DNA from: Saccharopolyspora elongata
GTDB lineage: Bacteria > Actinomycetota > Actinomycetes > Mycobacteriales > Pseudonocardiaceae
NCBI RefSeq assembly: GCF_004348985.1
Contig: NZ_SMKW01000009.1
Coordinates: forward strand, 89,276-153,275
Reading direction: 5' to 3'
Length of the DNA: 64,000 nt
The notes beneath the pieces were generated by a model that ran no database searches, was not told the origin of the DNA, and was given only the letters and a program-made list of their open reading frames with translations. A program made the translations under genes and the position numbers. Every line of letters begins with the position of its first letter. Positions within the stretch are counted from its first letter, which is position 1. This document shows positions 18,474-27,241 of the stretch, piece after piece.

Positions 18474-18810
18474 GGCTTCTCCCGATGCATTTGTTCTCGC
18501 GAAACGGTACGTACATGGCGTGATCCGGCCCGGTGGACGTCCCGCGCAACGTCGTCCGTGTCCTGCATCACCAATGGGTTTGCACGTTGCGGCGAAACCT
18601 ACGCGTCGACGATGTGCAATCTGATTGTGGGGTCGGATGAGAGTTTCCCAGCCGGTTTGGCCAACCGGACAAATTGGCCGGTGAGGGGTCGAAGCCTGCC
18701 TCACAGCCGGGCTTGATCGGTAGCGACCCGTGACCCGCGGGCATCGCGATCGTTAGTGTTCACGCCGGAGTCCACCCGAGGCCAGCCCCGCGGCGGAAGT
18801 GAGAGTTGTG
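18474..18810. other. divergent regulatory region with an inverted repeat at 18652-18668
   Basis: 337 bases between the permease and stress-protein genes. CCGGTT and AACCGG flank five bases (18652-18668), and an overlapping GGCCAA/TTGGCC pair extends to 18679, so two dyads share bases. This may be a regulator site. No gene or RNA is apparent, and I found no convincing -10/-35 pair. Confidence 0.4.
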
Positions 18811-19263
18811 ATGTCCAGTTACCGAACCGTCGTCGTCGGGACCGACGGCTCGGCGCCCTCGTTGCGCGCGGTGGCCCGCGCCGCCGGGGTCGCCGGCGAA
18901 TCGACGGCCCGGCTGGTGATCGTCTGCGCCTACTACCCGAGCAGCGCGCGGGAGGTGGAGGAGGCGAAGGACGCGCTCGGCGACGAGGCGTTCCAGGTGA
19001 TCGGTTCGGCCCCGGCCGAGGACACCCTGCGCGAGGCGGCGGACGTCGCCCGCTCGGCGGGCGCGGCGGCGGTCGAGACGTTCGCCTCGGTCGGGGCGCC
19101 GGTGTCGGTGCTGCTGGCCGCCGCCGAGAAGGAGGCCGCCGACCTGCTGGTGGTGGGCAGTCGCGGGCTGAACACGTTGAAGGGGCGCATCCTCGGCTCG
19201 GTGCCGTCCGAGGTGTGCCGCCGGGCCGATTGCGATGTGCTCGTTGTCCGAACCGCGCGGTAA
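18811..19263 (+). CDS. universal stress protein (UspA family)
   Basis: 150 residues, one Usp domain. Begins MSSYRTVVVGTDGSAPSLRA, with the acidic residue that starts the nucleotide pocket, and ends with the ATP-binding loop VVGSRGLNTLKGRILGSVPS (G-2x-G-9x-G-S/T). Probably binds ATP and responds to stress. ATG at 18811 is chosen over in-frame GTGs a few codons upstream because GGAAG and GAGAG lie before it. The adenylate cyclase gene begins seven bases after its stop, so the two are likely cotranscribed. Confidence 0.92.
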   Translation: MSSYRTVVVGTDGSAPSLRAVARAAGVAGESTARLVIVCAYYPSSAREVEEAKDALGDEAFQVIGSAPAEDTLREAADVARSAGAAAVETFASVGAPVSVLLAAAEKEAADLLVVGSRGLNTLKGRILGSVPSEVCRRADCDVLVVRTAR

Positions 19264-19270
19264 GCCGTCG

Positions 19271-20221
19271 ATGCGCGGTCGCGAGCTCGAGGAGACCATC
19301 CTCGGCGGGCCCGCGCGCTACACCAAAGACGAGGTCGCCGCGGCGGCCCGGGTGCCCGTGAGCCGCGCCGAGCAGCTGTGGCAGGCGATGGGCTTCGCGC
19401 ACGTCGAAGACGACGCCGTGGTGTTCACCGACGCCGACGTCGCCGCGCTGCGCTCGCTGGTCGAGCTCGTCTCGGCAGAGGTGATCCCGCCGGAGCTGGA
19501 GTCGGCGGTGGCGCGGTCGCTGGCCCAGACCATGTCCAGGCTGGCGGAGTGGCAGGTCGGGATCTTCAAGTCGCTGCTGGGCGAGCAGTTCGCGGTGGAC
19601 GTGGCGACCACCGCGCAGGTCGCCGACGTGATCCTGCCGGTGATGGAGCGGATGCAGGACTACGTGTGGCGGCGGCACCTGGCGGCCACCGCGGCGCGGG
19701 AGCTCGCCGAACGCGATCCCGGCGCCGACGAGCGGGTGCAGGTGATCGGCTTCGCCGACCTCGTCGGCTACACCCGGTTGATCCGGGACTTCACCGAGCT
19801 GGAGCTGGCCCGGCTGATCGACGGCTTCGAGTCGCTGGCCGGCGGGGTGGTCGCCGAGAACTACGGCCGGGTGGTCAAGACGGTCGGCGACGAGGTGCTG
19901 TTCGTGACCGACAACGCTGCGGAGGCCGCCGAGATCGCGCTGACGCTGAACGAGGAGATCGCCAAGACCGACCTGCTGCCGCCGCTGCGGATCGGGCTCG
20001 CGATGGGCCCGGTACTCGCGCGCTTCGGCGACGTCTACGGGTCGACGGTGAACATCGCGAGCCGGCTCACCTCGGTCGCCCGCCCCGCTTCGGTGCTGGT
20101 GGACCGGGAGGTGGCGGCCGCCCTGCGGGGGCGTGCCGAATACCGGCTGATCTCGGTGGGGCCGACGAAGGTGCAGAGCTTCCGCGGCCTGCGGGCCTGG
20201 GCGCTGCGCCGATCGGAGTGA
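19271..20221 (+). CDS. class III adenylate cyclase with regulatory N-terminal domain (Rv1264-like)
   Basis: 316 residues. Residues 1-150 form an all-helical domain (GGPARYTKDEVAAAARVPVS start) like the autoinhibitory, pH-responsive domain of mycobacterial Rv1264. The catalytic domain has metal-binding VIGFADLVGYTRL (Asp about 162), the adenine/metal stretch VVKTVGDEVLF, and GDVYGSTVNIASRL with the transition-state Asn and Arg. It should make cAMP in the cytosol. Directly behind the universal stress gene; no strong ribosome site, which fits translation linked to that gene. Confidence 0.93.
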   Translation: MRGRELEETILGGPARYTKDEVAAAARVPVSRAEQLWQAMGFAHVEDDAVVFTDADVAALRSLVELVSAEVIPPELESAVARSLAQTMSRLAEWQVGIFKSLLGEQFAVDVATTAQVADVILPVMERMQDYVWRRHLAATAARELAERDPGADERVQVIGFADLVGYTRLIRDFTELELARLIDGFESLAGGVVAENYGRVVKTVGDEVLFVTDNAAEAAEIALTLNEEIAKTDLLPPLRIGLAMGPVLARFGDVYGSTVNIASRLTSVARPASVLVDREVAAALRGRAEYRLISVGPTKVQSFRGLRAWALRRSE

Positions 20222-20455
20222 CGCCACACGAACGGGCGCATTCAATGTGATCCAAATCCCGTTTCACTTGCATGCGACAAGCAAGTATGCCTGGTATAGG
20301 GCCGCCCGGCGTTGATCACCTGGCCTTTTGCGGTCTCCGCAGGTCGACGGCCTCGTCCCAGTCGGGTCGATTTGGCCTCTTTGTCCGCGTTGCGGTCATG
20401 TTCGCGCCGCGTAAAGCGGGATGCCTGCGGGCTTGACCGGCAATAGAGTCGGGAC

Positions 20456-21835
20456 ATGGCCGATCGGGGAACAGTCGCGGCAGGAAGCCATTCCGACGAA
20501 GTATCCGCTCTGGTGGCGCAGTACGGCCGGTTGCCGGCCGGCGCGCCCGTGCGCCTGGCCAAACCGACCTCGAACCTGTTCCGCTTCCGCGCGCCGTCGC
20601 AGGGGCCGGGGCTGGACGTCGGGCGGTTCAACCGGGTGCTGGAAGTGGATTCCGCCGCGCGCACCGCGCAGGTGCAGGGCATGGCGACCTACGAGAGCAT
20701 CGTCGACGCGCTGCTGCCGTCCGGGCACATGCCGTTCGTGGTGCCCCAGCTCAAGACGATCACGCTGGGCGGCGCGGTCGCCGGGCTGGGCATCGAGTCC
20801 ACCTCCTTCCGCAACGGCCTCCCGCACGAATCCGTGCGGGAGATGGAGATCCTCACGGGTTCCGGCGAGGTCGTCCGGGCCCGCCCGGACAACGAGCACG
20901 CCGACCTGTTCCGCGGATTCCCCAATTCCTACGGCACGCTCGGCTACGCGCTGCGGCTGGAGATCGAGCTGGAGCAGGTCAAGCCGTACGTCCGGCTGCG
21001 GCACGTGCGCTTCGGCTCCGCGCAGGAGTGCGCCACCGCGATCGCCGAGATCTGCCGCGACCGCAGCTACGACGGGGAGCCCGTCGACTTCCTCGACGGC
21101 ACCGTGTTCGGCGCCCGCGAGCAGTACCTGACGCTCGGGACCTATGTGGACAAGGCGCCGTTTTCCAGCGATTACACCGGCCAGCAGATCTACTACCGGT
21201 CCGTCCAGCAGCGGCAGGTCGACTACCTGGGCATCCGCGACTACCTGTGGCGCTGGGACACCGACTGGTTCTGGTGCTCCCGAGCGCTCGGCGCGCAGCA
21301 CCCGCTCGTCCGCCGGTTCTGGCCGCAGCAGTACCGCCGCTCCGACGTGTACCGCCGGATCGTGGCCTGGGACCGCCGCCACGCGGTCACCGACCGGATC
21401 GCGACGCTGCGCGGTAAGGGGCTCAACGAGCCGGTGATCCAGGACGTGGAGATCCCGGTCGAGCGGCTGCCGGAGTTCCTGGAGTTCTTCCACCGCGACA
21501 TCGGGATCGCTCCCGTCTGGTTGTGTCCGGTGCAGCTGCGCGATGGCAAGGGCTGGCCGCTGTACCCGATGGATCCCGACGCGCTCTACGTCAACGTCGG
21601 CTTCTGGGCCACGGTGCCGCTGCGGCGCGGCGAGGCCCCGGGCCGGTTCAACCGGGCCATCGAGCGCGCGGTGACCGAGCTCGACGGGCACAAGTCGCTG
21701 TACTCCGACTCCTACTTCGAGGAAGCGGAGTTCTGGCAGCTCTACAACCGCCCCGCCTACCGGCAGCTGAAGGAGCGCTACGACCCGCAGGGCCGGTTTC
21801 CCGGCCTCTACGAGAAATGCGTGGGGAAAAAGTGA
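20456..21835 (+). CDS. tmsA: FAD-binding oxidoreductase of 10-methyl fatty acid synthesis (TmsA/BfaA-like)
   Basis: 459 residues. An FAD_binding_4 (PCMH) domain with VPQLKTITLGGAVAGLGIES and NGLPHESVREMEILTGSGEV, and a C-terminal part ending FPGLYEKCVGKK. The next gene is a cyclopropane-synthase-like methyltransferase. This pair is known as bfaA-bfaB/tmsA-tmsB: the methyltransferase adds a methylene at C10 of an oleoyl phospholipid and this flavoprotein reduces it to the 10-methyl (tuberculostearic-type) chain. Assignment rests on family and pairing. ATG start; the intergenic 20222-20455 holds only a weak ACTTGC/GCAAGT dyad. Confidence 0.85.
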   Translation: MADRGTVAAGSHSDEVSALVAQYGRLPAGAPVRLAKPTSNLFRFRAPSQGPGLDVGRFNRVLEVDSAARTAQVQGMATYESIVDALLPSGHMPFVVPQLKTITLGGAVAGLGIESTSFRNGLPHESVREMEILTGSGEVVRARPDNEHADLFRGFPNSYGTLGYALRLEIELEQVKPYVRLRHVRFGSAQECATAIAEICRDRSYDGEPVDFLDGTVFGAREQYLTLGTYVDKAPFSSDYTGQQIYYRSVQQRQVDYLGIRDYLWRWDTDWFWCSRALGAQHPLVRRFWPQQYRRSDVYRRIVAWDRRHAVTDRIATLRGKGLNEPVIQDVEIPVERLPEFLEFFHRDIGIAPVWLCPVQLRDGKGWPLYPMDPDALYVNVGFWATVPLRRGEAPGRFNRAIERAVTELDGHKSLYSDSYFEEAEFWQLYNRPAYRQLKERYDPQGRFPGLYEKCVGKK

Positions 21836-21854
21836 GCAGGAAGGAGATCCGCTG

Positions 21855-23084
21855 ATGGGCTGGGCAGAGGTGTTCGCGCGCATCCTCGGAAGCGACCTCT
21901 CGGTGGAGATCCGCGCGTTCGACGGCAGCCGCGCCGGACGACCCGGGGCGGACGCGTGCGTGGAAATCCGTTCACCGCTTGCACTTTCGCATCTCGCCGC
22001 CGCGCCGGGCGAGCTCGGTCTGGCGCGCGCCTTCGTCACCGGGGCGATCGAGGTGCACGGCGACATGTACACCGCGCTGGCTGCGTTCCCGGCCGTCGCG
22101 CTCAACGACATCCCGCCGAGCCTGCGCCGCGAGCTGGCGGTGAAGCTCGTCGGATACCGGCTGTGGTGGCCGGTGCGCCCGCCGGCGGTCGAGCACCGCC
22201 CGCGCGGCTGGCGGCACTCGAAGCGCCGCGACAGCACGTCGATCGCGTACCACTACGACGTGTCCAACCGGTTCTACGAATGGGTGCTGGGCCCGTCGAT
22301 GGCCTACACCTGCGCCGTCTACCCCGAGCAGACGTCCACCTTGGAGGAAGCGCAGTTCACCAAGCACGATCTGGTGGCGCGCAAGCTCGGCCTGCAGGAA
22401 GGCATGCGGCTGCTGGACGTCGGCTGCGGCTGGGGCGGCATGGTGATGCACGCGGCCGAGCACTACGGCGTGCGCGCGCTCGGCGTGACCCTGTCGCGGC
22501 AGCAGGCGCAGTGGGCGCAGAAGGCCATCGCCGAACGCGGCCTGGCGGACCTCGCCGAGGTGCGCTACCTGGACTACCGCGACGTCGCCGAGACCGGCTT
22601 CGACGCAGTCAGCTCGATCGGGCTCACCGAGCACATCGGCCTGGCGCAGCTGCCGGGCTACTTCTCGCTGCTGGCGAGCAAGCTGCGTCCCGGCGGGCGG
22701 CTGCTCAACCACTGCATCACCCGGCCGGACGGCAGCCACGGCTCGCGGCCGGGCAAGTTCATCAGCCGCTACGTGTTCCCCGACGGCGAGCTGGAGCCGG
22801 TGGGCACGCTGGTGTCGGCGATGAACGACAACGGCTTCGAGGTGCGCCACGAGGAGAACCTCCGGGAGCACTACGCGCTGACGCTGGCCGGCTGGTGTAA
22901 GAACCTGGAGGAGCACTGGGACGAGGCGGTCGCGGAGGCCGGGCTCGACCGGGCTCGCGTGTGGCGGCTTTACATGGCCGCCTGCCGGCTGGGCTTCGAG
23001 CGCAACATCGTCCAGTTGCACCAGGTCCTCGGCGTCCGCTTGGACGACACCGACGCCCACTACCCGCTCCGCCCGGCCTGGTAG
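21855..23084 (+). CDS. tmsB: SAM-dependent fatty acid C10-methyltransferase (TmsB/BfaB-like, CFA synthase family)
   Basis: 409 residues of the cyclopropane-fatty-acyl-phospholipid synthase family. STSIAYHYDVSNRFYEWVLG begins the core, LLDVGCGWGGMVMHAAEHYG (about residues 186-205) is SAM motif I, and VSSIGLTEHIGLAQLPGYF contains the family Glu-His. Uses SAM to methylenate an unsaturated phospholipid chain at the membrane. Nineteen bases after tmsA, with AAGGAG before its ATG, so one operon. A plain cyclopropane synthase is the alternative; the flavoprotein partner argues against it. Confidence 0.87.
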   Translation: MGWAEVFARILGSDLSVEIRAFDGSRAGRPGADACVEIRSPLALSHLAAAPGELGLARAFVTGAIEVHGDMYTALAAFPAVALNDIPPSLRRELAVKLVGYRLWWPVRPPAVEHRPRGWRHSKRRDSTSIAYHYDVSNRFYEWVLGPSMAYTCAVYPEQTSTLEEAQFTKHDLVARKLGLQEGMRLLDVGCGWGGMVMHAAEHYGVRALGVTLSRQQAQWAQKAIAERGLADLAEVRYLDYRDVAETGFDAVSSIGLTEHIGLAQLPGYFSLLASKLRPGGRLLNHCITRPDGSHGSRPGKFISRYVFPDGELEPVGTLVSAMNDNGFEVRHEENLREHYALTLAGWCKNLEEHWDEAVAEAGLDRARVWRLYMAACRLGFERNIVQLHQVLGVRLDDTDAHYPLRPAW

Positions 23085-23098
23085 GCGCTGTTGCCACT

Positions 23099-23160
23099 GG
23101 TCAGGGCCCGTGCGTACGTTGTGCTGCTATGGCGACACGAAGTACGCACGGGCCCTGACC
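23099..23160 (+). terminator. long 3-prime-end hairpin (GCTATGG-core family, copy A)
   Basis: A perfect 19-bp stem (arms 23099-23117 and 23142-23160, starting GGTCAGGGCCCGTGCGTAC) closes a 24-base loop holding GTGCTGCTATGGCGACAC, which can form an inner stem. It begins 15 bases after the tmsB stop. The arms resemble copy D at 58830-58877 with base-pair-preserving changes. The following 23161-23353 has no convincing gene; a short frame ending ADIAALEAAAEG may be a gene tail remnant. Confidence 0.75.
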
Positions 23161-23353
23161 TGCGTCCCGGGCGAGCCGGGAACGGTCATGACCGTGCTGT
23201 TCGAGCCGGCCGGGCAGCAGTTCGTGGGCACCAACGGCGGACATCGCGGCCCTGGAAGCCGCCGCCGAGGGCTGACCCCGCCGATCCGCGCATTCCTCCC
23301 CCGAAGTGGTGTTCGCTGCTGGCAAACTGCCGGTGGCCGACACGAGGTGAGGG

Positions 23354-26300
23354 ATGAGCGAGATTTCCGGGGAAGTGCGCGATCTCAGCGACATCGACCT
23401 GCTCCGGCGCCGCTGCGAGTTCGACGCGGCGCAGCAGGCCGCCGACGCGGCTCTCGCCGTGGAGGACAGCGCCGAACTGCGCATCCTGCGGGGCCGGGTG
23501 GCGTTGGACCGGATCGCCGTCGGAACCGCGTTGATCGAGCTCGAGCGGGCGGTCGAACTCGACCCGGATTCCGAACGTGCGCACGCCTGGCTCGTCGCCG
23601 CGTTGGCACGCGACTACCGCTACGACGAGGCGCTGGAATTCGCCGAATCCGCGGTTGAGCGCTTCCCGGACGGCGTGGTCGTCCGCGTGGCGCTCGGGCG
23701 CCTGCTCGTGGCGATGGAGCGCCCGGACGACGCGATGCGGCACCTGGAGAAAGCGCTCGCGATCGCCCCGGACGACGTCAACGCCATCGAATGGCGATGC
23801 CTGGCATTGCACGCGGCCGGCGAGCTCGACGACGCCGTGGCGGCGATGCGCGAAGCGCTGCGACGGCTCCCCGACGAGGCGGACCTCCTGGATTCGCTGG
23901 CTTACCTGGAGATCGAGCAGCTCAGCTACGAGTCGGCGTTGCGCACCCTGGACCGCGCGCTCGAAGCGGACCCGTGGCACGCGCTCGCGCACGACCGCAA
24001 GATCTCGCTCCTGAGGCTGCTGACCAGGTTCGACGCGGCCGAACAAGCAGCCGCCGAAGCGCTCGCCCGGCTTCCGCGCTCGCCGGACCTGCTGATCGAG
24101 CACGCCCTGATCGCAAGCCGACGAGGCCAGGACGAACTGGCCGTCGAGCGCATCGAGCGGGCCGTCGCGGTCGCCGCGGGCAACCCGCTCGTCGCGGACT
24201 GGCACGCGACGTTCCTCCGGGACGCGAAGCGGACCGAAGACGCCGAAACCGTGCTCGACGCGGCCCTGGCCGTGAACCCGGAATCGCCCCGGCTGCTCCT
24301 GGAACTCGCGTGGCTGCGCACCTCCCAGGACCGGCACGATGAGGCGGTCGAGTTGGCGCGGACCGCGGTGCGGATCGATCCGTACCGGACGTACGCCCGC
24401 ACCGTGGAGATCGGCGTGCTGCGCGGCGCGGGCCGGTTGGAGGATGCGGAGAAGGCGGCCCGGTCCGCACTGCGGCAGTTCCGCTCCGGCGAAGACATCC
24501 GGCTCGATTTGGTCAACGTGCTCAGTTCGCAGGGCCGAAACGAGGAGGCGTTGCAGGAGTACCTCCGCTTCCTGGACGACTGCCCCTACGACCTAGATCT
24601 GATCTTCGCCAGGTGCAACCTGCTCGACCGGCTGCGCCGCCACGACGAAGAGCTGGCCGCGGCGCAGGACGCGCAGCGCCGGTTCCCTGACGTACCGGCA
24701 CTGCGCTACCTGGTCGGCCGGATCCACCGGTCCCGGGCGGACTACGACACCGCACTCCAGTGGGTGGACCGCACGCTCGACGTGGCGCCGGCCCATGTCG
24801 ACGCACTGGAATCAAGGGCCTTGATCCTCCGCCTGACCAGGCGGTTCGACCAAGCAGAAGAGGCCGCCCGGGCGGGCTTGCGCAAGGTGCCGACCGCCCC
24901 CGAACTGCACGAGGAACTGTCCCTGGCCTTGTCTTGCCAGGGCCGGTACGACGACGCGGTCGCTGCGCTGGAGGACGGCCTCGAGGCATGCGGTGAGCCG
25001 TGGTACCTGAGCGAGGCACTGATCGCGGAGTACACCCGGCAGGGTCGTCACGAGGAGGCTCTCCAGGCAGCCGATCGCGCCTTGCGGCTGGATCCCGGGA
25101 ACGTGTCGGCCCTGTTGAAGCGGTTCGACGCACTGGCGGAGCTGCGCCGGTTCGACGAGGTCGACGCCCTCGCGGCCCGGCTGGCCGCGGAGTTCGGCGA
25201 GGACGAGGACGTCATCCGGAAGCTCGGTTGGTGGGAGTTGCTCCTCGGCCGTGTCGATGCGGCGATCGAGTTGTTCCGCCGCAACCGTGGCGGCAACAGT
25301 CCGATGGTCGCCGTGCAGGACCAGGTCAAGGCGCTGCGCGTCGCCGATCGTTACGACGAGGCCGCCGCGTTGCTGCGCGAGGAGTTGGCGCTGGATCCGG
25401 ATTCCCGGTTCCTCCTGCTGGAACTGAGCCGGACGTTCCGCCAGGCCGGCCGGTTCGAGGACGCCCTTCGGCTGGCACGCCGGGCGCAGCGGGTGGAGCC
25501 GCACTCCCGGGTCGCGGTGTGGGACGAGATCATCGCCCTGCAGCGGATGCGCCTGGCTGCGGAGGCCGAAGCGGCCACGCTGGCCGCGATCGAGCGATTC
25601 CCCCACGACCTGGACTTCCCGCGGCTGCTGAGCGAGATCTACGCCGACACCAACCGTCCGGACCAGGCGCTGTCCTGTTTGGACAAGCTTCTGCCGGTCA
25701 GCCCGTACAGCTCGGATTTCGTCGTGCTGAAGGCCGGTGTACTGCGCAAGCAGCGCAGGTATCGCGAAGCGGAGCGCGTCGTGCTCGGTTACCTGCGGCG
25801 ATATCCCCGTGACCGGTCGTTGTTGGTCGAGCTGGGCTGGATCCAGCTCGCGCAACGGCGGTTCACCGAGGCGGAGAAGCATTTCTCCGGGCTGCTCGAC
25901 GACGTGTTCAGGCCAGGCGAGCGGATCAACCCGCTCCTGGGCTTGGGCTGGGTGTCGTTGCACGGCAACGACACCCAGAAGGCGCAACGGCACTTCCGGG
26001 CGGCGCTGGAGATCGATCCGCGCGACGACGAGATCAGGCTTTCGCTGGCCGCCGCCCTGCTGCGCGATGTGGGAACAGCACAGCACGACGAGGTGGAGCG
26101 GTTGTGCCTCGGTGTTCTGGAAGACGACCCGTGCGACGACGAGGCGCATGCGCTGCTGGGCGTGCTGAACTTCCGGCGCGGCAACCACGCCGCCGCCGAG
26201 CACCACCTGCGCACCGCCGTCGAACTCGTCCCCGGTGGAGGCCCGATCGTCGACCTCGCCGCGCTGTACAGCCAGCTCGGGCGCTTCGACGAGGCGGAGA

Positions 26301-27241
26301 AGCTGCTGGACCAGGCCGTGGAGCGGGACTGGTACGACGTGCAGGCGCACGTCGAGCTGGGCAACGTCTACCTCCAGCGAGACGTCGACGGGGGAGAGCC
26401 GGGCGAGTGGGCCGGGCAGGCGGCGCAGCAGTTCCGCCAGGCGACGGTCCTGGCGCCGGGCAACGGAACCGCTGCGATAGGGCTGGCCCGCTCGGTGGTG
26501 CGGTCCTCCGGCGACCTGGTGAGCGCGGAGGAGCCGCTGCGCTACGCACTCGACCGGTCGGACTGCGACCTGCCGAAATGGCGCCTGCAGGTGGAGCTGG
26601 CCCGGTTGCTGGTGCAGCGCGGCGACGCGACCGGCGGCGAGGACCTGTACCTGGAGGCGCTGGCGGTCGCCCGCGAGGCGATCGGTTCGGCCTCGGACCA
26701 GGCCGAACCGCACTTCGTGGCGGGTGTTGCGGCGTACAAGATCGGGGAGAGCGGAGATGTGCAGCTCTCGTCGCTGCACTTCCGCCGGGCGATGCGCTAC
26801 CTGCGCCGGGTGGAGAAGTTCGACAGCCGGAACTCCGAGGCGCACCGGGTCCGGGTGCTCGCGCAGCAGCGCATCCGGCGGGCCCGCTCCAGCGTGGTCG
26901 GCAGCACCGCGCTGATCACCGTGTCGCTGGTGATGCTGGCCATGCTCTGGAGCGCGTTCTTCCTGCGATACCAGGTGCCGACCGTGCTGCTCGGCACCTT
27001 GACGCCGGTACTCGTCGCGATGGTGGCGATCGGTTTCCTGCTGCCGCTGCTGGTCCGGCTGAAGCTGCCCGGCGGTCTGGAGGCCGATCTTTCCGCGAGC
27101 CTGCACCAGGTTTCCTCCGGCCCGACCGGCGAGGTCACCCTTGGTTCCGGGCGCTACGGGAGCCGGCCCAACGAGCAGGCGCGGTCCCGCCCGGCATCGC
27201 TGAGCGAAGGCCCGCGCGGCGAGCTCTCCGGCCGCAGCTGA
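23354..27241 (+). CDS. large tetratricopeptide-repeat protein with C-terminal membrane anchor
   Basis: 1295 residues. From about residue 10 to 1150 it is an almost continuous array of helical TPR-like repeats, each with patterns such as RYDEALEFAESAVERFPD and RFDEAEKLLDQAVERD. Two membrane segments follow near the C-terminus (STALITVSLVMLAMLWSAFF and TPVLVAMVAIGFLLPLLVRL), then a polar Ser/Arg-rich tail. TPR arrays serve as protein-binding scaffolds; the two helices should tether a huge cytosolic array. Start ATG with GAGGTGAGGG upstream. The function is unknown and neighbours give no clear hint. Confidence 0.85.
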   Translation: MSEISGEVRDLSDIDLLRRRCEFDAAQQAADAALAVEDSAELRILRGRVALDRIAVGTALIELERAVELDPDSERAHAWLVAALARDYRYDEALEFAESAVERFPDGVVVRVALGRLLVAMERPDDAMRHLEKALAIAPDDVNAIEWRCLALHAAGELDDAVAAMREALRRLPDEADLLDSLAYLEIEQLSYESALRTLDRALEADPWHALAHDRKISLLRLLTRFDAAEQAAAEALARLPRSPDLLIEHALIASRRGQDELAVERIERAVAVAAGNPLVADWHATFLRDAKRTEDAETVLDAALAVNPESPRLLLELAWLRTSQDRHDEAVELARTAVRIDPYRTYARTVEIGVLRGAGRLEDAEKAARSALRQFRSGEDIRLDLVNVLSSQGRNEEALQEYLRFLDDCPYDLDLIFARCNLLDRLRRHDEELAAAQDAQRRFPDVPALRYLVGRIHRSRADYDTALQWVDRTLDVAPAHVDALESRALILRLTRRFDQAEEAARAGLRKVPTAPELHEELSLALSCQGRYDDAVAALEDGLEACGEPWYLSEALIAEYTRQGRHEEALQAADRALRLDPGNVSALLKRFDALAELRRFDEVDALAARLAAEFGEDEDVIRKLGWWELLLGRVDAAIELFRRNRGGNSPMVAVQDQVKALRVADRYDEAAALLREELALDPDSRFLLLELSRTFRQAGRFEDALRLARRAQRVEPHSRVAVWDEIIALQRMRLAAEAEAATLAAIERFPHDLDFPRLLSEIYADTNRPDQALSCLDKLLPVSPYSSDFVVLKAGVLRKQRRYREAERVVLGYLRRYPRDRSLLVELGWIQLAQRRFTEAEKHFSGLLDDVFRPGERINPLLGLGWVSLHGNDTQKAQRHFRAALEIDPRDDEIRLSLAAALLRDVGTAQHDEVERLCLGVLEDDPCDDEAHALLGVLNFRRGNHAAAEHHLRTAVELVPGGGPIVDLAALYSQLGRFDEAEKLLDQAVERDWYDVQAHVELGNVYLQRDVDGGEPGEWAGQAAQQFRQATVLAPGNGTAAIGLARSVVRSSGDLVSAEEPLRYALDRSDCDLPKWRLQVELARLLVQRGDATGGEDLYLEALAVAREAIGSASDQAEPHFVAGVAAYKIGESGDVQLSSLHFRRAMRYLRRVEKFDSRNSEAHRVRVLAQQRIRRARSSVVGSTALITVSLVMLAMLWSAFFLRYQVPTVLLGTLTPVLVAMVAIGFLLPLLVRLKLPGGLEADLSASLHQVSSGPTGEVTLGSGRYGSRPNEQARSRPASLSEGPRGELSGRS

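Noticed and set aside
20266..20286. ACTTGC/GCAAGT dyad upstream of tmsA as an operator
   Set aside because: Short arms with a nine-base centre, expected by chance in a 230-bp gap; mentioned but not annotated as a site.
23188..23271. Short frame from ATG 23188 (MTVLFEPAGQQFV)
   Set aside because: No ribosome site and no stop in good context; overlaps a second frame with a gene-tail look. More likely decayed sequence than a gene.
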